Shown here one piece after another: positions 8,823 to 17,085 of a stretch of DNA of 64,000 nucleotides. The stretch is taken from contig NZ_CP013630.1 in the NCBI RefSeq assembly GCF_001664485.1, forward strand, positions 2,607,001 through 2,671,000. Direction: 5' to 3'. The stretch is from Rhizobium sp. N324. Lineage in GTDB: Bacteria; Pseudomonadota; Alphaproteobacteria; Rhizobiales; Rhizobiaceae. The notes beneath the pieces were generated by a model that had not been told where the DNA came from, did no database searches, and saw nothing but the letters and a program-made list of their open reading frames with translations. The stretch's first letter is position 1, and each line of letters opens with the position of its first letter. A program made the translations under genes and the position numbers.

Positions 8823-9023
8823 CTGTGCGGTTTTCCTATGAATCCGGGTATTCTTGTTTTCACGCAAACCACTTGTTTGCGTCGGGCAAATCAGCTTCTT
8901 TGCGGGTCGCAACTCTCTTAAAGCGGGCCGACAGGGCGAACAACAGCAAAAGTACCGCCGCGACCATAAGCCAACGTCATAAGCCAGCGCCATAAGCCGT
9001 AACCTTGGGCAGAACGAAGCAGA

Positions 9024-9806
9024 ATGAAGATCAAGGACTATGCGGTCGATACCGCCCGCGCCGTCGCCTTTCTCAGCCGCATTCCCATGCCGCAATCGCT
9101 GTTCAAAGCCTATGACGGCAGGCTCGGCCGGCTCGTGCGCGCCTTTCCCTTTGCCGGCATTGTCATCGGCCTGGTCCCTGCGCTCGCCCTGCTCCTTCTT
9201 CTGGGGCTGCGTGCCGATCCGCTGATGGCTGCCCTGATCGCGCTTTCCATCCAGGTCGTCGTCACCGGCGCGCTACACGAGGATGGCCTCGCCGATACCG
9301 CCGACGGCATCGGCGGCGGCAAGAGCCGCGAGCAGAGCCTCGTCATTATGAAGGACAGCCGAATCGGCACTTACGGCGCGATCGTGCTGATCCTCTCCTT
9401 CGCGATCCGCGCGGCAGCACTTGCCGCCATCGCCCGCCACGCCGCGCCGCTCACGTCAGCCTTTGCCATTCCCGCCGTCGCAGCGCTCAGCCGCGGCGCC
9501 ATCGCCTGGCACTGGCAGCGGCTGCCTCCGGCCAAGGCCGATGGCGTCGCCGCCTCGACCGGCCAGCCGGATGAAGCGGCGATGCAATTTGCCCTCGCCT
9601 CGGCCGGCCTCGTCGCAGCGCTTCTGATCTGGCCGGCCTTCGGTCTGCGGCCGCTGGTCGCAAGCCTGCTTGCCACCGGCATCGCTGCCCTTGCCTTTAC
9701 CGCTTTCATCCGCCGCAAGCTTGCCGGCCACACCGGCGACACGCTGGGCGCGACACAGCAAATTTGCGAGATCGCCACGCTTTGCGCCCTTGCCACGGCT
9801 CTTTGA
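9024..9806 (+). CDS. cobS: Adenosylcobinamide-GDP ribazoletransferase (cobalamin synthase)
   Basis: This integral membrane enzyme (called CobV in some rhizobial papers) joins adenosylcobinamide-GDP to alpha-ribazole, the last assembly step of cobalamin. The 260-residue protein carries the family motif [18 protein letters not shown] (about residues 80-98), where the Asp residues bind metal, then [10 protein letters not shown]. About six hydrophobic helices make up the rest. The C-terminal [16 protein letters not shown] is also typical. It is divergent from cobT and is followed after 9 bases by a DUF1289 gene. Confidence 0.95.
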   Translation: MKIKDYAVDTARAVAFLSRIPMPQSLFKAYDGRLGRLVRAFPFAGIVIGLVPALALLLLLGLRADPLMAALIALSIQVVVTGALHEDGLADTADGIGGGKSREQSLVIMKDSRIGTYGAIVLILSFAIRAAALAAIARHAAPLTSAFAIPAVAALSRGAIAWHWQRLPPAKADGVAASTGQPDEAAMQFALASAGLVAALLIWPAFGLRPLVASLLATGIAALAFTAFIRRKLAGHTGDTLGATQQICEIATLCALATAL

Positions 9807-9815
9807 AACTCCGAT

Positions 9816-10043
9816 ATGTCCTTCATGCAAACACCCTGCATTCACGTCTGCTCCCTTGTTTCCGTCACCGGATTTTGCGCCGGATGCGGCCGGACTCTTC
9901 AGGAAATAGGCAACTGGGTGAGCTACTCCGACATCGAGCGGAGACGGATCATGGCGCTGCTGCCAGCAAGGCTTACAGGCGCCGCCGCGGTATCGAACCA
10001 CATGGAAACAGGCCTCGCCAGCGGGCCGGAGCGGCCTTTGTGA
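9816..10043 (+). CDS. DUF1289 small cysteine-rich protein
   Basis: The 75-residue protein has the DUF1289 signature: TPCIHVCSLVSVTGFCAGCG with four cysteines, followed by R-T-L-x-E-I-x-x-W and the helix DIERRRIMALLPARL. The family is common in Proteobacteria and its function is unknown; the cysteine pattern suggests metal binding. It begins 9 bases after cobS, and its stop overlaps the GTG start of the next gene, so the three genes probably form one transcript. Confidence 0.85.
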   Translation: MSFMQTPCIHVCSLVSVTGFCAGCGRTLQEIGNWVSYSDIERRRIMALLPARLTGAAAVSNHMETGLASGPERPL

Positions 10044-10741
10044 TCCGTCTGACCGTCTTCCTCGTCGTGATCGGCATCGGCCTTGCCGTGCTGATCGTCA
10101 ATAATGACAGCAGCCGGATCCTCGGCCTGCAGAGTGATGACTTCGTCCGCGTCGTCTATCTGCTGCCGATTGCGCTGATGCTGTCGGCCGGCATCTGGGC
10201 GAGCCGGCGCAACCTCGGCGAAACGATGCGCCACATGATGATCTGGCTGGTGATCATCCTGGCGCTCGTCACCGTCTATCTCTATCGCCAGGAAGCGCTC
10301 GGCGTCGGCAACCGGCTGCTCGCCGGCCTCGTTCCCGGCCGCGCCGTCGTCGTGACCACAAGCGAAGGTGGCCAGGAGATCATCCTGCACAAGTTGCTGA
10401 ACGGCCATTTCGAAGCCGATGTCGCCGTCAACGGCCAGGCGATCGAGATGCTCGTCGATACTGGCGCCAGCATGGTGGCGCTGTCGCACGAAGATGCCGA
10501 GCGGATCGGCATCGACCTTTCCCGCCTCAGCTATTCCATGACCGTCATGACCGCCAACGGCCGTGGCCGCGCAGCGCCCGTGACGCTCGACCAAGTGGCG
10601 ATCGGCCCGATCGTCCGCAACAATGTCGCAGCCAGCGTCGCCGAGGATGGCCGGCTCGACCAGAGCCTGCTCGGCATGAGCTTCCTGGAAACGCTGGGCT
10701 CGCTGCAGATGCAGACCGACGAGCTGCGCATGCGCGACTGA
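10040..10741 (+). CDS. Membrane-anchored retropepsin-like aspartic protease (TIGR02281 type)
   Basis: The 233-residue protein has two or three N-terminal membrane helices (about residues 3-22, 36-55 and 68-85). A clan AA aspartic protease domain follows, with the catalytic D140-T-G-A-S and the flap region MTANGRGRAAPVTL. Members of this family are single-lobed and act as dimers, like retroviral proteases. Substrates are unknown. The start is GTG 10040, which overlaps the TGA of the DUF1289 gene; longer readings upstream are out-of-frame parts of that gene and cobS. Coupling suggests co-expression, not necessarily a role in cobalamin synthesis. Confidence 0.85.
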   Translation: MIRLTVFLVVIGIGLAVLIVNNDSSRILGLQSDDFVRVVYLLPIALMLSAGIWASRRNLGETMRHMMIWLVIILALVTVYLYRQEALGVGNRLLAGLVPGRAVVVTTSEGGQEIILHKLLNGHFEADVAVNGQAIEMLVDTGASMVALSHEDAERIGIDLSRLSYSMTVMTANGRGRAAPVTLDQVAIGPIVRNNVAASVAEDGRLDQSLLGMSFLETLGSLQMQTDELRMRD

Positions 10742-10924
10742 GCCGCAGAGCTCGCGATTCGCTGTCGCCGCGGCTTTACGGCGGCGGTCACTTCTGTCAC
10801 TTTCAGGCGCAACAACAAGACCACAAAGAGCAAAAAGAAACTCCTAGTCTGGTGGCACCCGCATGCTCGACCGGCCTTTGCTTGAGGCAAAGGCTTGACT
10901 TATGGGTGCGACAGGAGTTTCGCG

Positions 10925-11362
10925 ATGAATTCACTCTGGCCGATCGTCATCGGCGGCATTCTGCCCGCCATTTTCTGGGGCATCACCGCCATCTTCCAGA
11001 AGCAGAGCGCCACATCAGCCACCGGCTCCGCCGTCTATCTGATCGCCTTCGGCGCCGCCTGCGCGCTGGCCGGCCTGATCGCCGCGCTGATCTGGCGCCC
11101 GGCGCCCTGGACTGTCGAAGGTCTTGGTTTTGCCGCCACGGCGGGCGCCTGCTTCGCAATCGGCACCGGCCTCATCAGCTTCGCGCTTTTCGCTTACGGC
11201 GTCCCGGTCGCAAAACTCGCGCCGATTTGGAGCTGCAACGTGCTGGTGACACTGGCAATCGCTGCCCTCCTTCTCGGCGAAGCCTCCGACCTCGACGTGG
11301 TCAGGCTCGCCGCCGGCACCCTCCTCATCATATCAGGCGCGTTGCTCGTCAGCAGCGCCTGA
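10925..11362 (+). CDS. Small EamA/DMT-like membrane transporter
   Basis: This 145-residue, almost wholly hydrophobic protein with about five helices resembles one half of an EamA drug/metabolite transporter. Residues PAIFWGITAIFQKQSA open the repeat, and GVPVAKLAPIW followed by ALLLGEASD matches the end of such a half-unit. It probably works as a dimer and the substrate is unknown. The start ATG is preceded by CAGGAG seven bases upstream. A 9-bp hairpin (10873-10895) lies in the leader. Confidence 0.75.
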   Translation: MNSLWPIVIGGILPAIFWGITAIFQKQSATSATGSAVYLIAFGAACALAGLIAALIWRPAPWTVEGLGFAATAGACFAIGTGLISFALFAYGVPVAKLAPIWSCNVLVTLAIAALLLGEASDLDVVRLAAGTLLIISGALLVSSA

Positions 11363-11478
11363 GGGGAAATGATCACGTAAGACAGACGGACCCGTCGTCC
11401 AAAATGCTCCTGCGTTGCAGCAGGTTCCGCTTTATTGATATCCTTATCAAGGCGCCTGCGCGCCCACCGGAGCTCGAG

Positions 11479-12402
11479 ATGAATCCACGACAATTGAAGA
11501 CATTCCTTGCGGTGATCCGGCATAAAAATCTCACCCGCGCCGCCGCCGAGGTCAACCTCGCCCAATCGAGCCTCAGCGACCAGATACAGGCGCTGGAGGA
11601 AGAACTTGGCGTGGAACTCTTCCTCCGCTCCCGCCAGGGTGCCGTTCCGACGCCTGCAGGTGCGACGCTAAAGGCCTATGCGGAGGAGATCCTGGCGATG
11701 AATGACGAGGCAAGGGCCGCCGTCTGTGCTGCAGCCGGCAATGCCGAACAATCTGTCATACTGGGCGCGCTCGAAACCATCGGCGCTGAAAGGCTGGCGC
11801 CCTGGCTCGCCCTTTTCGGTGGGCAGAACCCCGGCCTCGCTCTCAAACTGAAGATTGGCGGCAGTGGCGAATTGCATGCGCAATTGCAGTATGGCTCGAT
11901 CGACGTCGCATTCACCTTCGATCGCGGCCAGCGGGACGAGCGCTTCGCGACGCGCCGCATCTGCGGCGAACCGCTGGTATTGATCGCAGGCCGCGTGTCG
12001 CAGGCCTCTTCATTTGAAAGCCTCGCAGCAATGAGCACGGCACCCTTCGTCGCGACCGAACCCGGCTGCGTCTATCGCCACTTGTTTGATGCCGCCTTTG
12101 CCGAAGCGGGCGTGACTGCGCCACCGATTGTCACAGAAGCCGACAGTATCGCGACGATCATCCGGCTCGTGGCATCAGGCGCAGGGTACGGCCTAGTCCC
12201 GCGTTTGGCCGTCGATGCATTCGCTGCGCGTGGCGATGTCGTCGAACTGCCCTGGCCCGGGCAACCGCCGGCCGCCTCATTGGTGATGATGTGGCGACGT
12301 CGGCGCGTCCAGCCGCCGGCGCTCACGCTCCTCCTGCAATCGGCAAGCGAACACCTTTCGCCGATCACACCAGCCGATGCCCGCCTTCGACATGCAGGAT
12401 AG
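11479..12402 (+). CDS. LysR family transcriptional regulator
   Basis: The 307-residue protein begins MNPRQLKTFLAVIRHKNLTR, a classic LysR start, with the helix-turn-helix at about residues 1-60 and a periplasmic-binding-like effector domain at about 90-290. The ATG lies 7 bases after GGAGC in GGAGCTCGAG. Its 3' end overlaps the 3' end of the SDR gene on the opposite strand by 38 bases. The small transporter upstream and the SDR downstream are candidate targets by position only. The C-terminal tail after residue 285 is short of conserved features. Confidence 0.85.
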   Translation: MNPRQLKTFLAVIRHKNLTRAAAEVNLAQSSLSDQIQALEEELGVELFLRSRQGAVPTPAGATLKAYAEEILAMNDEARAAVCAAAGNAEQSVILGALETIGAERLAPWLALFGGQNPGLALKLKIGGSGELHAQLQYGSIDVAFTFDRGQRDERFATRRICGEPLVLIAGRVSQASSFESLAAMSTAPFVATEPGCVYRHLFDAAFAEAGVTAPPIVTEADSIATIIRLVASGAGYGLVPRLAVDAFAARGDVVELPWPGQPPAASLVMMWRRRRVQPPALTLLLQSASEHLSPITPADARLRHAG

Positions 12403-13102
12403 TGCCCGTGGTGAAGCCGTTACCGATCAGAAAACGGATCGCATCGGCGATATCCTCAGGCCGGCCGACACGCCCGGCAGGCAGGCGCTGCGCCATCGCA
12501 TCAAGCGTCGCCTGCTTGGCGTCACCGGCAACGGACCTCCAGATCGGCGTATCCACCCAGCCCGGCGACACGGCATTGATACGGAGCGGCGCCAGTTCGA
12601 CGGCAAGCGCCCTGACCAGGCCTTCGAGCGCCGCATTGACGGCGGCGACCACAGACCCGCGCGCCGCCGGCCTGTAGGCCGCTATACCTGACGTAAAGGT
12701 GATCGATCCTGACGGCGGCAGATGGGTGGCGCCATATTTCGCCAGCAGTAGCGGCCCATAGAGCTTGCTCTCGACCACGCGTTGCGCTGCCGCAAGTTCG
12801 ATCGACGGCAGCAACTGATAGGCGCCTTCAATATCAGCGGCCGTGCTGACGATATGGTCGACCGGTCCGCCATCGCGAAAGAGTGCCGCAACCTCCTCCT
12901 CCTGCGATATATCGACAGCGCACGTGCCGAGTTTAGGATGGTCGCCGAGGTGGCGGCAAGCCGTCGCAAGCCTCTCTTTACTGCGCCCCGCGATCGTCAC
13001 CGAGGCGCCCTCATCGAGCAGGCGCCTGGCGAGCGCCAATCCCATGCCGGAACTGCCGCCGACGATCAACACCTTCGCACCTTCGATCCTGATTTCAGTC
13101 AT
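12365..13102 (-). CDS. SDR-family protein lacking the canonical Tyr/Lys pair
   Basis: The 245-residue protein has the Rossmann NAD(P) motif G15-G-S-S-G-M-G, an Asp64 after beta-4 and the late motif INAVSPGWVDTPIW. The catalytic Ser is present (S138). However, the position of the usual Y-x-x-x-K reads S-V-V-A-A-V-N-A-A-L (about 150-159), with neither Tyr nor Lys. Related proteins with this VVAAVN wording are known in databases as SDRs, but a standard dehydrogenase mechanism is not supported. The start at 13102 gives the normal length. It converges on the LysR gene. Confidence 0.8.
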   Translation of the reverse strand: MTEIRIEGAKVLIVGGSSGMGLALARRLLDEGASVTIAGRSKERLATACRHLGDHPKLGTCAVDISQEEEVAALFRDGGPVDHIVSTAADIEGAYQLLPSIELAAAQRVVESKLYGPLLLAKYGATHLPPSGSITFTSGIAAYRPAARGSVVAAVNAALEGLVRALAVELAPLRINAVSPGWVDTPIWRSVAGDAKQATLDAMAQRLPAGRVGRPEDIADAIRFLIGNGFTTGTILHVEGGHRLV

Positions 13103-13167
13103 CTTGCATCTCCTTGAATGAGAGAGAGATGCCCCGGACCGCAACGGAAGAAAAACGGAAGAAATCG

Positions 13168-13198
13168 ATGGCATCATCGGATTATCCGATGATGCCAT
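13168..13198 (-). terminator. Intrinsic terminator of the ABC export pair
   Basis: A perfect 14-bp stem (ATGGCATCATCGGA with its complement, loop of 3) lies just after the stop of the permease gene. On the minus strand it is followed by a T-rich run (ATTTCTTCCGTTTTTC). Confidence 0.75.
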
Positions 13199-13205
13199 TC
13201 AAGCG

Positions 13206-13967
13206 TCAGTTACGCAGCCGGTAGCCGGTTCTGAAGATCCAGCCGAGCGTGCCCAGGCAGATCGCCAGGAACACCGTGATCATCGCCAGGCTGATCGCCG
13301 GGTTGACGTCGGCGATCCCGTAGAAACTCCAGCGGAAGCCGCTGACGAGATAAAGCACCGGATTGAAATGGCTGACCGCCTGCCAGAAGGGCGGCAGCAT
13401 GCTGATGGAATAGAAGCTGCCGCCAAGGAAGGTCAGCGGCGGCACGACCAGCATGGGAATAAGGTTCAACTGCTCGAAATTGCCTGCCCAGATGCCGATC
13501 ATGAAGCCGAACAGGCTGAAGGTGATCGCCGTCAGCAGGAAGAAGAGGATCATCATGAACGGATGCTCGATCCGGACATCGACGAAGAGATTGGCAGTGA
13601 GCAGGATGATGAAGCCGATGATCATCCCCTTGGTCGCCGCCGCCCCGACATAACCGAGCAGAATCTCGGTCATCGCCACCGGCGCCGACAGCACCTCGTA
13701 GATCGTGCCGGTGAATTTCGGGAAGTAGATGCCGAAGGAGCCGTTGCTGATGCACTGGCCGAGCAGTGTCAGCATGATCAGGCCCGGCGTGATGAAGGCG
13801 CCGTAGGATACCCCCTCCACCTCCTGGATGCGTGATCCCACAGCGGCACCGAAGACGATGAAATAGAGCGAGGTCGAGATAACAGGCGAAATGACGCTCT
13901 GCAGCAACGTGCGGCGCGTGCGCGCCATCTCGAAGAAATAGATCGATTTGATCGCCTCGACGTTCAT
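13206..13967 (-). CDS. ABC-2 type transporter permease
   Basis: The 253-residue protein has six predicted membrane helices and the ABC-2 layout seen in NodJ and in DrrB-like exporters. It includes the amphipathic N-terminal helix and the conserved region [10 protein letters not shown] (about 180-190), followed by [13 protein letters not shown]. It should pair with the ATPase encoded just upstream, whose stop overlaps its start by 4 bases. The cargo is unknown; such pairs export drugs, lipids or oligosaccharides. No nodulation genes are nearby, so the nod names are not used. Confidence 0.88.
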   Translation of the reverse strand: MNVEAIKSIYFFEMARTRRTLLQSVISPVISTSLYFIVFGAAVGSRIQEVEGVSYGAFITPGLIMLTLLGQCISNGSFGIYFPKFTGTIYEVLSAPVAMTEILLGYVGAAATKGMIIGFIILLTANLFVDVRIEHPFMMILFFLLTAITFSLFGFMIGIWAGNFEQLNLIPMLVVPPLTFLGGSFYSISMLPPFWQAVSHFNPVLYLVSGFRWSFYGIADVNPAISLAMITVFLAICLGTLGWIFRTGYRLRN

Positions 13968-14890
13968 TTGCCTGCTCCTACCAGCGCCACGAAGATGTCT
14001 TCCAGCGAACTCTGCCGCGTCGAGAGATCCTTGAAATGGATATTGTTTTCACCCAGCCGGGTCAGCAGCGCCGCAATGCTTTCCTGCTCGTTGTCGGCGT
14101 CGAAATCGTAAGTCAGCCTGCTGCCGCCGGCTTCCAGCGTCAGTCCGTTGCCGGCGAAACAATCCGGAAGCCGTTCGAGCGGTTCGGTGAGATCGAGGAT
14201 GAGCTGTTTGCGGCCGAGCTTGGCCATCAGCGCCGCCTTGTCCTCGACGAGCAGCAATTGCCCGCCATTGATCACGCCGACGCGGTCGGCGATTTCTTCG
14301 GCCTCCTCGATATAATGGGTAGTCAGGATGATGGTGACGCCCGAGGCCCGCAGCTCCTGAACGACATTCCACATATCCTTGCGCAGCGTCACGTCGACAC
14401 CGGCAGTCGGCTCATCGAGGAAAAGAATATCCGGCTCGTGGGAGAGGGCCTTGGCGATCAGCACCCGCCGTTTCATGCCGCCCGAAAGCTGGCGCAGCAT
14501 ATTGTCCTTCTTGTCCCAGAGCGAGAGCGCCCGCAGCACCTTCTCGATATGGGCTGGATTGGCCTTCTTGCCGTGCAGCCCGCGCGAAAAGCTGACCGTA
14601 TTGAACACCGTCTCGAACTGATCGGTGGTCAGCTCCTGCGGCACTAGCCCGATCATTCCACGGGTGGCGCGAAAATCCTTCACCACGTCGTGGCCGGCGA
14701 CCAAAACCTGACCGCCGCTCGGATTGGCGATGCCGCAAATGATCGAGATCAACGTCGTCTTGCCCGCGCCGTTCGGCCCGAGCAGCGCCAGGATCTCGCC
14801 CTTTTCGACATCGAGGTTGATGCCTTTCAGGGCCTCGAACCCATTGGCGTAGGTCTTGGTGAGATTCTGAACGGAAATGATGGGGGCCAT
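13964..14890 (-). CDS. ABC-2 type transporter ATP-binding protein
   Basis: The 308-residue ATPase has Walker [10 protein letters not shown] (about residues 38-46), signature LSGGMKRR (about 140), Walker [12 protein letters not shown] (about 160) and a switch His in TTHYIEEAE. It is longer than a minimal ATPase and carries the C-terminal extension (about 230-305) typical of DrrA/NodI-like exporters. It begins the operon. A TATATA-containing stretch at about 14928-14935 is a plausible -10 region. The transport partner is the permease that follows with a 4-base overlap. Confidence 0.9.
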   Translation of the reverse strand: MAPIISVQNLTKTYANGFEALKGINLDVEKGEILALLGPNGAGKTTLISIICGIANPSGGQVLVAGHDVVKDFRATRGMIGLVPQELTTDQFETVFNTVSFSRGLHGKKANPAHIEKVLRALSLWDKKDNMLRQLSGGMKRRVLIAKALSHEPDILFLDEPTAGVDVTLRKDMWNVVQELRASGVTIILTTHYIEEAEEIADRVGVINGGQLLLVEDKAALMAKLGRKQLILDLTEPLERLPDCFAGNGLTLEAGGSRLTYDFDADNEQESIAALLTRLGENNIHFKDLSTRQSSLEDIFVALVGAGK

Positions 14891-15149
14891 GCGGTACTCT
14901 TGCGGATTCTTAAGTGTTACTTCGGCTCGCTATATAATGCCTTGATGACGCTTTGACATCCTCAGAGACGTGAACACAGCATTCACGCCCGGCTAACACC
15001 GTCGGCCACCGGCGCAGGCGACTCGGCGGCGAAAAAGAAAGGCTGGGCCGATTTCGGATGTCATCATCCGGTGATCTTCGTGCCCGATAACAGAGCCGAG
15101 GCCAGCACCGGCATCCGCCCCGCCGCCCACTCCTTTGCGGAGCCGTCTC

Positions 15150-15287
15150 CGGTGTTCTCGTTGCACCCTTTTTTGCTGCCTCGGCATGTAGTGAAAGTTA
15201 TTGTTCAGTCACGAAGTGCTTGGAACCGGCCAGCATCCCCTGTTCAGCCGCGTTCGTCTTAGCCGGCCCTGCGCCGGCTTTCTTTTT
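15150..15287 (+). ncRNA. Candidate small RNA ending in an orphan terminator
   Basis: A textbook rho-independent terminator on the plus strand (AGCCGGC-CCTGC-GCCGGCT then TTCTTTTT) stands alone: the nearest upstream plus-strand gene is several kilobases away and the genes between are on the minus strand. Something must therefore be transcribed into it. The 5' end is a guess. I do not recognise the RNA family. Confidence 0.3.
15261..15287 (+). terminator. Orphan intrinsic terminator
   Basis: A 7-bp GC-rich stem with a 5-base loop is followed by TTCTTTTT. No coding region precedes it on this strand, which is why a small RNA is proposed. Confidence 0.7.
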
Positions 15288-15308
15288 GTGGGGAATACGG
15301 GTGGCTGC

Positions 15309-15349
15309 CCTCGTCCTTCGAGGCCCCTGCGGGGCACCTCAGGATGAGG
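15309..15349. repeat. Palindromic intergenic repeat (intact copy)
   Basis: CCTCGTCCTTCGAGG and CCTCAGGATGAGG flank a short GC core (CCCCTGCGGGG). This is a well-known rhizobial palindromic repeat. A second copy, in the opposite orientation, is split by the IS element (left part ending at 15498, right part from 17026). Confidence 0.7.
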
Positions 15350-15498
15350 TCGGAGAGACGTCGCGGCTCAACTCATCCGAACGTAGCGGTAGAGTAGCTC
15401 GATCAGCCGAGCCACGAGAGCAGCCGCTTTTGTTCTCCCGGTTCAGCTACCGATCAGCCTGAGAGACACAGGGCACACCGATCAGCCCTCATCCTGAG

Positions 15499-17025
15499 AG
15501 CCTGTGAATGTTTGGTAGCGGAGGCGATTGGATTGTGATTCTGTTGGGTCGTTGATTTGCTTGGGGGATGATGGTGGGCGACGACCTGTTCGAAGGATTG
15601 CCGGTGCATGGAGCGCGGCGAAGTGCTCAGGTGGGACGCGGAGCGGCGCGCATGCGTGAGCCGGTGCGCGATCAGATCGAGTTGCGTGCCGTCGATATCG
15701 ACAGCTTGATCGGCCAGGATCATGCGGTGCGGGTCATTTGGAACTATGTCGAGGGACTGGATCTGAGCACGCTCGAAGATCGGATCAAGGCGCGTGAGCA
15801 CCGGCCAGGCCATCCACCGATTTCGCCACGGCTTTTGCTGGCGCTGTGGCTCTATGCCAGCAGCGACGGCGTCGGCAGCGCGCGGGCGCTGGAACGGCAG
15901 TGCGGGAGCCACGACGTCTATCGCTGGCTGTGCGGCGGTGTCTCGGTGAACTATCACACACTGTCGGATTTTCGGGTTGGTTGCGCCGATTTGCTCGACC
16001 GGCTGCTTGCCGAGCATCTGGCGGCGCTTGCCGGTGCCGGCCTCGTCACTCTCGATTGTCTGGCGCAGGATGGCGTGCGGGTCCGGGCAAGCGCGGGTGC
16101 GGCCTCGTTCGGCCGCAAAGCGACGCTTGATCGGCATCTTTCCATTGCCGAGGCGGTTGTGGATCAGCTCAAGCACGAGGTCGATGCGCGTTCGGATGCC
16201 AGCACTCGGCGCATCGAGGCGGCCAGGGAGCGGGCGGCGCGCGAGCGCGGCGAGCGGCTCAGAGCAGCCCAGGTCGCTCTTGACGAGATCGAGCGCCATC
16301 GCCAGGCGCGCGAAGAAAAGCGCGGCAATGGCAAAAAGCCGAAGGAGCCGCGCGCCTCCAGCACGGATGCACAGGCGCGGGTGATGAAGATGGCCGACGG
16401 CGGCTTCCGCCCGGGTTATAATGTGCAGGTTGCGAGCACGGCCGGTGAGCAGTTCGTGGTCGGGCTCGAGGTGACCAATGCCGGCTCCGATCGCGGCCTC
16501 ATGCGGCCGATGCTGGAGCGGTTGCGCGCGCTAAGCGGCCATCTGCCGCGGCGCTATCTCGCCGATGGCGGCTTTGGCAGCGCTGAAGATATCGAGTGGG
16601 CGCACGGCGAAGGGGTTGAGGTCTTTTGTCCGCCCACTCAGTCCAAGCACGGAACCGATCCCTTCTTGCCGCGCCGCGGCGACGGTCCGGGTGTGTCGGC
16701 CTGGCGGGCCCGCATGGCAAGCGAGGCGGGCAAGGCTCAGTACAAACCCCGATCGATCTGCGAATGCGTCCATGCCCGCTGGCGCAACTGGAATCTGCGA
16801 CAATTGACGGTGCGCGGCATCGAAAAGGTCCAGGCCGTCGTGCTCTGCTACGCACTCACCAACAATATCTTGCAAGGCCATCGGCTTGCCAAGGGCTGAG
16901 CCACTGTCACCACCCAGACACCAACACGCGACCATCCGAACGCAGCGCGCAATCGCCTGACGCTCGACTGCATCGGCCAGCCAAGATCGGCCAAAAACGC
17001 GCCGGATTCAAAAGCTTCACAAGCT
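15499..17025 (+). mobile_element. IS1182-family insertion sequence, apparently complete
   Basis: The ends are imperfect inverted repeats: AGCCTGTGAA on the left and, read inward on the other strand, AGCTTGTGAA on the right (9 of 10 identical). CTGAG occurs immediately outside both ends (15494-15498 and 17026-17030) and is probably the target duplication. The 1527-bp element holds one intact transposase gene. The flanks join to rebuild a palindromic repeat, CCTCATCCTGAGGTGCG..., so the element landed inside such a repeat. Element borders could be off by one or two bases. Confidence 0.8.
15568..16899 (+). CDS. IS1182-family transposase
   Basis: The 443-residue protein matches the IS1182 layout: an N-terminal DUF772-like helical domain (about residues 60-130, including HPPISPRLLLALWLYA and YRWLCGG) and a DDE domain. 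The acidic residues are in VTLDCLAQDGVRV (Asp about 157), RYLADGGFGSAEDIE (Asp about 332) and ICECVHARWRNWN (Glu about 404). A charged linker rich in Arg, Glu and Lys (about 200-265) separates the halves. The frame is uninterrupted, so the element may be active. The start is the first ATG after GGGGG. Confidence 0.9.
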   Translation: MMVGDDLFEGLPVHGARRSAQVGRGAARMREPVRDQIELRAVDIDSLIGQDHAVRVIWNYVEGLDLSTLEDRIKAREHRPGHPPISPRLLLALWLYASSDGVGSARALERQCGSHDVYRWLCGGVSVNYHTLSDFRVGCADLLDRLLAEHLAALAGAGLVTLDCLAQDGVRVRASAGAASFGRKATLDRHLSIAEAVVDQLKHEVDARSDASTRRIEAARERAARERGERLRAAQVALDEIERHRQAREEKRGNGKKPKEPRASSTDAQARVMKMADGGFRPGYNVQVASTAGEQFVVGLEVTNAGSDRGLMRPMLERLRALSGHLPRRYLADGGFGSAEDIEWAHGEGVEVFCPPTQSKHGTDPFLPRRGDGPGVSAWRARMASEAGKAQYKPRSICECVHARWRNWNLRQLTVRGIEKVQAVVLCYALTNNILQGHRLAKG

Positions 17026-17081
17026 CTGAGGTGCGTAGGCCGAAGGCCGGAGCCTCGAAGGACGAGGGCGGGTGGGAAGCA
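17026..17081. repeat. Right half of the IS-interrupted palindromic repeat
   Basis: GAGGTGCGTAGGCCGAAGG followed by CCGGAGCCTCGAAGGACGAGG continues the sequence CCTCATCCTGAG found left of the IS. Joined, they form one palindromic repeat of the family seen intact at 15309-15349. It lies just downstream of the GH43 gene. Confidence 0.7.
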
Positions 17082-17085
17082 CCCC

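Larger units (their letters stand above)
14891..15498. other. Intergenic region with possible small RNA and repeats
   Basis: About 600 bases between the ABC ATPase gene and the IS element. The ABC promoter should lie at the left end. A strong plus-strand terminator (15261-15287) occurs without any gene before it, and a palindromic repeat follows at 15309-15349. No supported coding region was found. Confidence 0.5.

Noticed and set aside
8823..9023. Cobalamin riboswitch in the cobT/cobS gap
   Set aside because: No B12 box (AGGAGACCTGCC-like) or other conserved blocks on either strand.
10742..10924. Riboswitch in the leader of the EamA-like gene
   Set aside because: There is one 9-bp hairpin (10873-10895), but no known riboswitch consensus and no expression platform that I could see.
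13206..14890. NodI/NodJ identity for the ABC pair
   Set aside because: The fold is similar, but no nod genes or nod box are near and the similarity is to the wider ABC-2 exporter family.
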